Shown here piece by piece: positions 10,185 to 17,349 of a stretch of 64,000 nt of DNA. The notes beneath the pieces were generated by a model. That model saw only the letters and a list, made by a program, of their open reading frames with translations. It was not told where the DNA came from and did no database searches. The stretch comes from Saccharomonospora marina XMU15. GTDB lineage: Bacteria; Actinomycetota; Actinomycetes; Mycobacteriales; Pseudonocardiaceae. Both the position numbers and the translations under genes were made by a program. Position 1 is the stretch's first letter. Each line of letters starts with the position of its first letter. The DNA lies in assembly GCF_000244955.1 (NCBI RefSeq), contig NZ_CM001439.1, positions 4,521,234 through 4,585,233 on the forward strand, written 5' to 3'.

Positions 10185-10618
10185 ACACGACCTCCCTCGC
10201 TTACGTGCGTGCGAGTTGCCTATTGCGACCACAAACGCCGGGGCGGAGGACGGGACGCGACGCGACGTCTCGCGGGCGTCCTGCGGACTCAGCGTTCCTC
10301 CGGCGCCAGGGACATGGGGTGTCACCTCCCTTGCCTGCGGGAACCGCTGTTAGCGCAGCACGTTAGCCCGCTCACAGCGGATGCAACAGCCCCCGGTGCG
10401 GGGGACGCGAAACCGTCGAAAGTCGTTACGAAACGCAGCCGGTGACGGGTGTTCTCCCACTTCCTCCAGCCCATTCGGAGCAGCGCGCTCGGCGGGCTCT
10501 CATTCCCGCGGCGCACCGGCCCCCTGCTTCGATGTCCGAGGGTGACGGTGGGCTGCGTCATATCCGGTCAACGCACGACCCCCCGGCAGCGGTTCCCCGC
10601 CACTCGAACGAGTGAGAT
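10185..10618. other. 434-bp intergenic leader of hpf
   Basis: No gene longer than a leader peptide is supported here. The stretch holds the leftward promoter and leader of hpf, the short ORF at 10289-10315, a small hairpin CCCCC/GGGGG at 10390-10404, and an inverted repeat CACTCG/CGAGTG at 10601-10614 just after the comF-like stop that may help end that transcript. Confidence 0.6.
10289..10315 (-). CDS. Possible 8-residue leader peptide upstream of hpf
   Basis: ATG at 10315 opens a frame M-S-L-A-P-E-E-R followed by TGA. Six bases upstream stands GGGAGGTGA (10322-10330), a full complement to the anti-Shine-Dalgarno end of 16S rRNA and stronger than the site of any full-length gene I checked here. 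The stop lies 104 bp before the hpf start. Whether it is translated and affects hpf is inference; in a GC-rich genome a short ORF alone means little, and the perfect ribosome binding site is the only reason to list it. Confidence 0.4.
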   Translation of the reverse strand: MSLAPEER

Positions 10619-11296
10619 TCAGGCTCCGGTGAGGGTGAGCGCGGCCGAGACCGCGATTCCCGCCGCACCGAGAACCCTCGTGCAGGCCGCCACGGTGGCG
10701 CCCGTGGTCACCACGTCGTCGAGCAGGACGACCGGCGTGCCGGGCGGCGGCAGCCCGGCGGGTCGCGGGCGCACGTTGCCCGCCAGGTTCGCGACCCGCT
10801 TCTCCCGGCCCAACCCGACCGCGTCCCGCGTGCCCGGCGCGAGTACCAGCGCGGGCGCGACCGCCGAGGCGGCACCGCGTGCCGCGAGCGCCTCCGCGCA
10901 GTGCCTTGCCACCCGCAGCATGTGCTGGCCGCCCCTTGCCCGCGAAGCCGAACGCCGCGACGGCGCGGGAACCAGCCACCACACGCCGTCCCGATCGGGA
11001 CGGGCACGCGGCAGTTGGGGTAGCGCGTGCGCGAGCGCACGCCCGAACACGGGGGCCAGGCTCCGCGTGCCACGCTCCTTGTAGGCGAGTACCAGTCGCC
11101 TCGCCTCGCCGTCGTAGCGCGCCAGAGCGTGTGTCCCGCTGCCGTGCCTGAACAGCTGCTGACCGTCCAGCGAGCGGGCACACGCCGGGCAACACGGGCC
11201 GTCGGGCGAGCCGCAGCCGGCACACCGCTGCGGCAGCAGCAGCTCGAGCACCGCGTTGACGCAGGCGGTGGTGACCGATCGGGTTGTCGCACTCAC
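10619..11296 (-). CDS. ComF-family phosphoribosyltransferase-like protein
   Basis: A 225-aa protein matching the Rv3242c/ComF family. The N-terminus has a zinc-ribbon-like Cys cluster C-A-G-C-G and C-C-P-A-C, followed by the type I phosphoribosyltransferase fold with the PRPP-binding loop V-V-L-L-D-D-V-V-T-T-G-A-T near residue 188. I place the start at GTG 11296; the same frame is open far upstream, but there it only shadows lpqB in another frame. In naturally transformable bacteria ComF supports DNA uptake, but in actinobacteria its role is unknown. It follows lpqB by 38 bp and may be the last gene of the mtrA-mtrB-lpqB operon. Confidence 0.85.
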   Translation of the reverse strand: MSATTRSVTTACVNAVLELLLPQRCAGCGSPDGPCCPACARSLDGQQLFRHGSGTHALARYDGEARRLVLAYKERGTRSLAPVFGRALAHALPQLPRARPDRDGVWWLVPAPSRRSASRARGGQHMLRVARHCAEALAARGAASAVAPALVLAPGTRDAVGLGREKRVANLAGNVRPRPAGLPPPGTPVVLLDDVVTTGATVAACTRVLGAAGIAVSAALTLTGA

Positions 11297-11334
11297 ACCA
11301 CGTAAGCCTGCCGGAGGGTACCGACAAAACCGGC

Positions 11335-13083
11335 TCAGCCCGGATAGAACGGTTCCGCGGCGGGCAGCGTCTGCGGATGCGGGCGCCAGCCCGCGCCGAC
11401 GTCGTTGGCGGTCCACAGCCCGCTGGCGTCGGCCACCACGATCGGCCGACCCGGCGCGGCGGTGATCGCCCGCATCGGCGGCGTGAGGTTGGAGCTGTTG
11501 AACTGGTCCAGCCGCAGGCCGTCCACCGGCACCCTGGCGACGGGAATCCGCTCCGACGAACTCGCCACGATCAGCGTGTCCTGGCTGATCCAGTCGACGT
11601 CGACCACGCTGTCGAGTTGGTCGCCCTTCAGAATCCGGGGAGCGCGCAGCGACACCGAGGTTCCGTCGGGCGCGCGCACCACGGAGGCCACGACCAGCTG
11701 ACCGCCCACGATCATCGCCACCCTGGTTCCGTCCCTGGAAAGGCGCAGCCCCGTGATCGCACCGACGGCGGTGAGTTCGGAGGCGTTCACCCGTTGCGGA
11801 ATCCATTGCCCGTTCGGTGCTCGCTGCACCCGCACCACGTGCTCGCCGTCGACGACCGTCCACAGTTCCCCGGATTTGCCGCCGTTGGTCGTCGGCGGCA
11901 GCCAGGTGGGGCGTGTCATGTTCTTCGCGGGGTAGTCCACCACCTGTCCAGCGGTGCCGTAGTCCCCCACTCGCAGCCGCACCCCGTCGCGCGTGTTCTC
12001 CACGATCGCCAGTTGCTGGCCGTTGATCGCCTGCGCCGCGCTGCGGACATCGACGGCCCCAGCGCCGACCGGCCCGTCGATGGGGGCACCTGAGCCGAGC
12101 GAACGCACGAGTCCGCCGACCGTCATCAGGCCGGGCAATTCCGAGTTCGGGGACGAAACCGCCTCGTAGGCCGGTAGGTCGCTGGGTCGCCACTCACTCT
12201 GCCCCGGCACCAGTGCCGTGCCGTCGGCCAGCAGCCTGATCCTGCTCGTGGTCACGTGCTGCAGCGAGCGCACCATCTGAGCGGCCATCAGCTTCTTGTC
12301 CTGTTGGCTCTGCTCCGCGACCCCGGAAAGTGGCACCACCAGCGCCCCGTCGTTGGTCCCGGTCACGTTGCTTTCCAGTGCCGCAGAGTCCAGCGGATTG
12401 CGCACCGCACCGGTCAACGCGTTCGAAGGCCCTGCGAGCAACAGGTCCACAACCCGTGCGGGCAGGCCCGACTGCGGCCTCGCGACGACGTAGCGCAGGT
12501 CGGGCACGAGCGCGGTGGAGTCGGGTCCGAAGAAGTACACCGGTACCCGAAAGTAGGCCTCACCGAAGTCGGTCTCGGTGATCATGATGCTGTCCGGCGG
12601 ATCGACGATGCGCCACTGGCCGTCCCGTTGCAGCTTCACCCGCACCGGTTCGGACACCGGTTCGTCGGAGGGGATGAAGGAACTGTCCTGGCTCAGCCTG
12701 CCGACCTGCGCTCCCCGAAGCGTCACCAAACGCTCGGTCTCGTTCTGCGGTTGTTCCTCGTCCGGCGCGTACACCGTGCCGAACTCGTCGTGGATGACGG
12801 TCACGGTCTGATCGGGCTGCCAGTTCTTGCGGCCGGCCTGGCTCAGGTAGGCGCGCGAGGCCGCGTGGTCGTTGGTGGGCTGCACGCTGGCGCGCACGAA
12901 CTCGCGCACGACCGAGAGCGGATCGAGGCCGGACGCGGGTTCGGGGATCTCCTGGGTCTGCGGTGCGACCCGTTCCTGCGGCACCGCTTTCGGCTGGGTC
13001 TCGGTCGGAACCGCCGCGCAGCCCGCCATGGTGAGCGCGGCCGCGAATGCGGCGAGCACGGCACGGTAGCGGCGGCGGATCAT
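11335..13083 (-). CDS. lpqB: Lipoprotein LpqB, partner of MtrAB
   Basis: A 582-aa lipoprotein with signal peptide and lipobox M-A-G-C (Cys 22). The middle contains a GerMN-like domain (about residues 180-300, with V-Y-F-F-G-P-D and D-L-L-L-A-G-P) and the C-terminal half reads like beta-propeller repeats (L-S-R-D-G-T-R-V-A-M, D-W-I-S-Q-D-T-L-I-V). In mycobacteria LpqB sits outside the membrane and modulates the sensor MtrB, affecting envelope stress and cell division. The ATG overlaps the mtrB stop by 4 bp (ATGA), which implies translational coupling. Confidence 0.96.
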   Translation of the reverse strand: MIRRRYRAVLAAFAAALTMAGCAAVPTETQPKAVPQERVAPQTQEIPEPASGLDPLSVVREFVRASVQPTNDHAASRAYLSQAGRKNWQPDQTVTVIHDEFGTVYAPDEEQPQNETERLVTLRGAQVGRLSQDSSFIPSDEPVSEPVRVKLQRDGQWRIVDPPDSIMITETDFGEAYFRVPVYFFGPDSTALVPDLRYVVARPQSGLPARVVDLLLAGPSNALTGAVRNPLDSAALESNVTGTNDGALVVPLSGVAEQSQQDKKLMAAQMVRSLQHVTTSRIRLLADGTALVPGQSEWRPSDLPAYEAVSSPNSELPGLMTVGGLVRSLGSGAPIDGPVGAGAVDVRSAAQAINGQQLAIVENTRDGVRLRVGDYGTAGQVVDYPAKNMTRPTWLPPTTNGGKSGELWTVVDGEHVVRVQRAPNGQWIPQRVNASELTAVGAITGLRLSRDGTRVAMIVGGQLVVASVVRAPDGTSVSLRAPRILKGDQLDSVVDVDWISQDTLIVASSSERIPVARVPVDGLRLDQFNSSNLTPPMRAITAAPGRPIVVADASGLWTANDVGAGWRPHPQTLPAAEPFYPG

Positions 13084-14822
13084 CGAACCTCCTCGTGCTC
13101 GGGCGCGCCCACCGGCGTGGCCTGCTGGGGCCCGTCGGGGGCGCCCGCGCCGTGGTCGACGGGCGAGGTGGGCTCGGCACGCTCCCGCATGCCGTCGTGC
13201 GGCGGTGTGGACGGCGGGTCAGGCGGTAGCCCGATCGGGCTCTGCTCGACCGGCTCGCCGACGCGGCGTGGCAGCGTGAGCCGGAAACACGAGCCGTCGC
13301 CTGGCTCGCCCCACGCTTCCAGCCAACCGCCGTGCAACCTAGCGTCCTCCTGGCTGATCGCGAGGCCGAGGCCGGTGCCGCCGGTGCGCCGGTTGCGGGA
13401 GGGGTCGGCGCGCCAGAACCGGTTGAACACCAGCTCCGCCTCTCCCGGCCGCAGACCCACCCCGTAGTCGCGGACGGCGAAGGCCACCGCGTGTTCGTCC
13501 GCGGCCAGCAGCAGGCGCACGGGCCTGCCCTCGCTGTGGTCGATCGCGTTGGCCAGCAGGTTGCGCAGGATGCGCTCGACCCGGCGCGCGTCGACCTCGG
13601 CGTTCACCGGCTCCGGCGGCGGCTCGAACTCGATGGCGCTGCCCGCCGTGCCCGCGATGACACTCACCTGTTCCACGGCCCGTTCGGCGATGGGGCGCAC
13701 GTCGATGTGCTCGGCGGAAAGCTCCTCCACGCCCGCGTCGAGCTTGCTGATCTCCAGCAGGTCCCGAAGCAGGGTCTCGAACCGGTCGAGTTCGTCGACC
13801 AGCAACTCGGTGGATCTGGCCAGCCCCGCGGGGAACTGTTCGCGGGAGGCGTGCAGCACATCGGCGGCCATCCGGACCGTGGTCAGCGGGGTGCGCAGCT
13901 CGTGGGAGACATCGGAGGTGAACCGGCGCTGCAACTGGCCGAACTCCTCCAGCTGGCGGATCTGGTCCTGAATGCTCGCCGCCATCTCGTTGTAGGAGGT
14001 CGCCAGCTTGGCCAGGTCGTCCTCCCCGACGACGTCGAGCCTTCGGTCGAGGTCGCCACCCGCGAACGTCTCAGCCGCCTCGGCCGCCCTGCGCACCGGC
14101 CGCACCACCTGCCTGGTGACGATGTTGGTGATGGCCGCGAGCAGCAACAACAGCACAAGACCGCCGACCAGCAGCGTGTTCTGCACGGTGGTCACAGTGT
14201 TCTGCTCGGTGGTCAGCGGGAACAGCAGGTAGAGCTGGATCGGCCTGGTCGCGGTCGTGACCGGCTCGCCCACCATGAAGTACGTGACGCCGGAGACGGT
14301 GTGGATCTGCGTGGTGCGCTGGTTGTTCTCCACGAAGTTGCGCATCCCGGCGGGCACCTTCTCGTAGGGGCCCGCGTGGATGGCGTTCTCCGAGGACACG
14401 TCCGGGTCGCCCGCAGCCAGCACCGGCTCGAAGGCGCCCGCGGCGGAGTTCTGGGCGTCCTGCGTCGCCACCGAACTGCTGGTGATCTTCTTGAGCGCGT
14501 TGCTCAGCCGGTTGCGCAAGGCGTCGTCCTGGCCCGCGTCACCGACGAGTTCGCTCTCGGCGGTGTACACGACGACGCGAAGCTGCGCCATCGCGGCGCG
14601 TTCCTTGTTGTCGAGCAGCCGGTCGGTGATCTGGTTCTGCAGGACCATGCCGAGCACGAACACCACCGCTGACGACAACGCCAGCGTGGACACGGTGACG
14701 CGGAACTGTAGCGATCGCTTCCACAGTTCCCCGACCGCGTGTGCTCTGCTTCGACCGTAGCCCGCGACACGGCCGGCCAACTCCACAGCCGACCGGCCGA
14801 GCCGGGCCAGCCGATGTCTCAT
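13080..14822 (-). CDS. mtrB: MtrB sensor histidine kinase
   Basis: A 580-aa membrane sensor kinase. TM1 is near residues 44-66 and TM2 near 210-232, enclosing an extracytoplasmic domain of about 145 residues. HAMP follows (R-P-V-R-R-A-A-E-A-A-E). The HisKA box is D-V-S-H-E-L-R-T-P-L-T-T with the phospho-acceptor His near 306. ATP-binding motifs are N-L-L-A-N-A-I-D-H-S (N box), D-Y-G-V-G-L (G1) and G-T-G-L-G-L-A-I-S (G2). A Pro/Glu-rich tail of about 60 residues is probably disordered. With MtrA and LpqB it forms the essential actinobacterial system controlling cell-wall metabolism and division. It starts 22 bp after mtrA. Confidence 0.97.
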   Translation of the reverse strand: MRHRLARLGRSAVELAGRVAGYGRSRAHAVGELWKRSLQFRVTVSTLALSSAVVFVLGMVLQNQITDRLLDNKERAAMAQLRVVVYTAESELVGDAGQDDALRNRLSNALKKITSSSVATQDAQNSAAGAFEPVLAAGDPDVSSENAIHAGPYEKVPAGMRNFVENNQRTTQIHTVSGVTYFMVGEPVTTATRPIQLYLLFPLTTEQNTVTTVQNTLLVGGLVLLLLLAAITNIVTRQVVRPVRRAAEAAETFAGGDLDRRLDVVGEDDLAKLATSYNEMAASIQDQIRQLEEFGQLQRRFTSDVSHELRTPLTTVRMAADVLHASREQFPAGLARSTELLVDELDRFETLLRDLLEISKLDAGVEELSAEHIDVRPIAERAVEQVSVIAGTAGSAIEFEPPPEPVNAEVDARRVERILRNLLANAIDHSEGRPVRLLLAADEHAVAFAVRDYGVGLRPGEAELVFNRFWRADPSRNRRTGGTGLGLAISQEDARLHGGWLEAWGEPGDGSCFRLTLPRRVGEPVEQSPIGLPPDPPSTPPHDGMRERAEPTSPVDHGAGAPDGPQQATPVGAPEHEEVR

Positions 14823-14844
14823 CTGGTCCGTTGCCTCAATCTCC

Positions 14845-15522
14845 TCACGGTGGCCCCGCCTTGTAACCCACCCCGCGGACGGTCAGCACGACCTCGGGGT
14901 GCTCGGGGTCCCGCTCCACCTTCGAGCGCAGTCGCTGCACGTGCACGTTCACCAGTCGCGTGTCCGCCGCGTGCCGGTAACCCCACACCTGCTCCAGCAG
15001 CACCTCGCGGGTGAACACCTGGCGCGGCTTGCGGGCCAGCGCGACGAGCAGGTCGAACTCCAGCGGCGTCAGCGGGATCGGTTTGCCGTCCCTGATCACC
15101 TCGTGTCCAGGGACATCGATGGTCAGGTCACCGATGGTAAGCGTTTCGGCGGGCTCGGATTCCGTGCGCCGCATCCTCGCGCGCACGCGAGCGACGAGTT
15201 CCTTGGGCTTGAACGGCTTGACCACGTAGTCGTCGGCACCGGACTCCAGTCCGAGCACGATATCAACGGTGTCGCTCTTGGCCGTGAGCATGACGATCGG
15301 CACACCGGACTCGGCGCGGATCGCCTTGCACACGTCGATGCCGTTCATGCCGGGCAGCATGAGGTCGAGCAGCACAAGGTCGGGTTTCAGCTCACGTAGT
15401 GCAGGCAGCGCCCGGGAACCGTCGGCGACCACGGCTGTGTCGAACCCCTCGCCACGGAGCACGATGGTGAGCATCTCAGCCAGAGCGGGGTCGTCGTCGA
15501 CGACCAGCACACGTGCCTTCAT
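14845..15522 (-). CDS. mtrA: MtrA response regulator
   Basis: A 225-aa OmpR/PhoB-type regulator that collinearly matches mycobacterial MtrA almost throughout. The receiver domain has the acidic pocket V-V-D-D-D-P, phospho-acceptor Asp in L-V-L-L-D-L-M-L-P-G-M-N-G, the conserved Thr in M-L-T-A-K and Lys in K-P-F-K-P-K-E-L. The winged helix contains R-Q-V-F-T-R-E-V-L-L-E-Q-V-W-G-Y-R and ends V-R-G-V-G-Y-K-A-G-P-P. I chose ATG 15522 (M-K-A-R-V-L-V-V-D); in-frame ATGs at 15531 and 15561 are alternatives and none has a strong Shine-Dalgarno. It is the first gene of the mtrA-mtrB-lpqB operon, so the promoter is between 15523 and 15678. Confidence 0.97.
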   Translation of the reverse strand: MKARVLVVDDDPALAEMLTIVLRGEGFDTAVVADGSRALPALRELKPDLVLLDLMLPGMNGIDVCKAIRAESGVPIVMLTAKSDTVDIVLGLESGADDYVVKPFKPKELVARVRARMRRTESEPAETLTIGDLTIDVPGHEVIRDGKPIPLTPLEFDLLVALARKPRQVFTREVLLEQVWGYRHAADTRLVNVHVQRLRSKVERDPEHPEVVLTVRGVGYKAGPP

Positions 15523-15678
15523 ACCGCACATATTCGCACTACCGCGGTCGTAACCGTGCACGACCCGTCATTTCGGTTCGGTACCGAGCGGGTGGGACCA
15601 GCGACAACGCCGCCGCCCACCGCCGCAAGCCCGATCATTGTGACCGGCGCTCTTGCCATCGGACGTTAGTGTTGCGCT

Positions 15679-16473
15679 GTGCGGAACTCCGATGCAGCGA
15701 AGGCAGCCAAGAGCGCCGCAAGCCCGGTCCAGTCCGTCGACCGCGCCATCACGGTGCTGGAACTGCTCGCCCAGGCGGGAGAGGCGGGTATCACCGAGAT
15801 CGCCGCCCAACTCGGCGTGCACAAGTCCACCGCGTCGAGACTGGTGGGCGCTCTGGAGATGAGAGGGCTGGTCGAGCAACTCGGCGACAGGGGCAAGTAC
15901 GCGATCGGCTTCGGGATCGTGCGGCTCGCCGGTGCGGCGACCGGTCGGATGGACCTGGCCAAGCTCGGCAACCAGACCTGCCAGTCACTGGCGGAGCGGC
16001 TCGGCGAGACGGTCAACATCGCGGTCGCCGACGGAGGGGTCGCCATCAACATCAGCCAGGCCTTCGGCTCGGCGGCGGTCACGGCACAGAACTGGACGGG
16101 CAGACGCACGCCGCTGCACGCCACCTCGAGCGGCAAGGTGTTACTGGCCTACATGGCCGAGGACGCCAGGCAAGAGCTGCTCGGTACGGGCCTGGAGCGG
16201 TACACGCCTCGCACCACGACGACGCCGCAGGTGCTCAACACCGAACTGCGGCACATCGTCGAGCGCGGCTACGCGGCCTGTTTCGAGGAGTTCGAGCTCG
16301 GCATGCACGCGGTGGCCGTGCCCATCTACGGCGGTGACGGCGAGGTGATCGCCGCCATGAGCGCGTCGGGGCCCGCGTACCGGCTGTCGAGAGAGCGCAT
16401 CCAGCAACTGGTGCGGCCCATGTCGGAGGCGGCCGCCGAACTGTCCGGCCAGCTCGGGCACTTCCCGAGGTAG
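15679..16473 (+). CDS. IclR-family transcriptional regulator
   Basis: A 264-aa regulator with an N-terminal winged helix-turn-helix (residues 18-75: S-V-D-R-A-I-T-V-L-E-L-L, then I-T-E-I-A-A-Q-L-G-V-H-K-S-T-A-S-R-L) and the C-terminal IclR effector domain, including T-P-L-H-A-T-S-S-G-K-V-L-L-A and the R-G-Y-A-A-C-F-E-E-F-E block. IclR proteins bind small carbon metabolites. It is divergent from mtrA and convergent with tmk, with no catabolic operon beside it, so its target is unknown. The start is GTG at 15679. Confidence 0.93.
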   Translation: MRNSDAAKAAKSAASPVQSVDRAITVLELLAQAGEAGITEIAAQLGVHKSTASRLVGALEMRGLVEQLGDRGKYAIGFGIVRLAGAATGRMDLAKLGNQTCQSLAERLGETVNIAVADGGVAINISQAFGSAAVTAQNWTGRRTPLHATSSGKVLLAYMAEDARQELLGTGLERYTPRTTTTPQVLNTELRHIVERGYAACFEEFELGMHAVAVPIYGGDGEVIAAMSASGPAYRLSRERIQQLVRPMSEAAAELSGQLGHFPR

Positions 16474-16501
16474 CACTTCCCGAGGTGAGCCTGCCGCCCG
16501 G

Positions 16502-17149
16502 TCACGGCGAGGCAAGCAGGTCGGCCACGAGCGCGTCCACCTCGACCCGCGCGGTCCCGTCTACGACGTGCCACGGCGCCAGCCAGCCCGCTTCCGCCAG
16601 CCGGTCGTACAGCCGGGCACAGCGCGCCTGCAATCCGTCGTCGGACTCGAAGGCGTCCTGCGGCCGTGCGGTATCGGCCGCGGCGCGGTGCCGCGCCCGC
16701 TCGCGGGCCACGGCGGGCGCCACCCTGAGCAGCAGATGCGTGTCCGGCACCGGCAGACCGAAGCGGTCGATCTCCAGCGCGCGGACCCAGGAGACCACCT
16801 GGCCGTCGATGTCCTGGTGCAGCCTTGCCGCCTGGTATGCGGCATTGGAGGCGACGTAGCGGTCGAGCAGCACCACGTCGTGCGTGGCCAACGCGGCCCG
16901 GATGCCCGGTGCGGCATCCCTGCGGTCCAGTGCGTACAGCAGCGCCATGCCGTATACCGAGCCACCCAGGTCCCCGTGCTCGCCGTGCAACGCTTCCCGT
17001 ACCAGGTCGGCGTGCACGCTCTCGCCGTAACGGGGAAACGCCATGGTGGACACGCTGCTGCCCCGGTCGTGCAGTGCTTTTGTCAACGCCTCGGTGAGGG
17101 TGCGCTTACCCGCTCCGTCGAGGCCCTCGATCACAACCAACCGGCCCAT
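16502..17149 (-). CDS. tmk: Thymidylate kinase (dTMP kinase)
   Basis: A 215-aa kinase converting dTMP to dTDP. The P-loop E-G-L-D-G-A-G-K-R-T (residues 8-17) carries the actinobacterial G-A-G-K-R-T form. The substrate motif L-L-D-R-Y-V-A-S-N-A-A-Y-Q follows near residue 90, and the lid region is Arg-rich (R-E-R-A-R-H-R). M. tuberculosis also keeps tmk just upstream of mtrA, though here an IclR gene is inserted between them. The 3' end is 28 bp from the convergent IclR gene. Confidence 0.95.
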   Translation of the reverse strand: MGRLVVIEGLDGAGKRTLTEALTKALHDRGSSVSTMAFPRYGESVHADLVREALHGEHGDLGGSVYGMALLYALDRRDAAPGIRAALATHDVVLLDRYVASNAAYQAARLHQDIDGQVVSWVRALEIDRFGLPVPDTHLLLRVAPAVARERARHRAAADTARPQDAFESDDGLQARCARLYDRLAEAGWLAPWHVVDGTARVEVDALVADLLASP

Positions 17150-17349
17150 CGGCCCAGCCTAGGACTCGCTCATCGCCGTCCCCTCTCGGCCGCGAGGTAA
17201 CGCTATCGGGGGGCATTGTCACTCGATTCTTCGGACTCGCTGTGTCGCCGACCCTGTGCGGTGCACCCCGGCCGATTACGGTTGGTCCTCGCTCGTCGCC
17301 TGCCTGCGGTAACGAGGACCAACACCCCGAATTCGACGAGGAGCCGCCT

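Noticed and set aside
11335-12193. Long open frame continuous with the comF-like gene, suggesting a much larger fusion protein
   Set aside because: The upstream part overlaps lpqB in another frame, has Arg/Gly/Ala shadow composition and no family resemblance, whereas lpqB itself is an excellent match. The comF-like part starts at GTG 11296.
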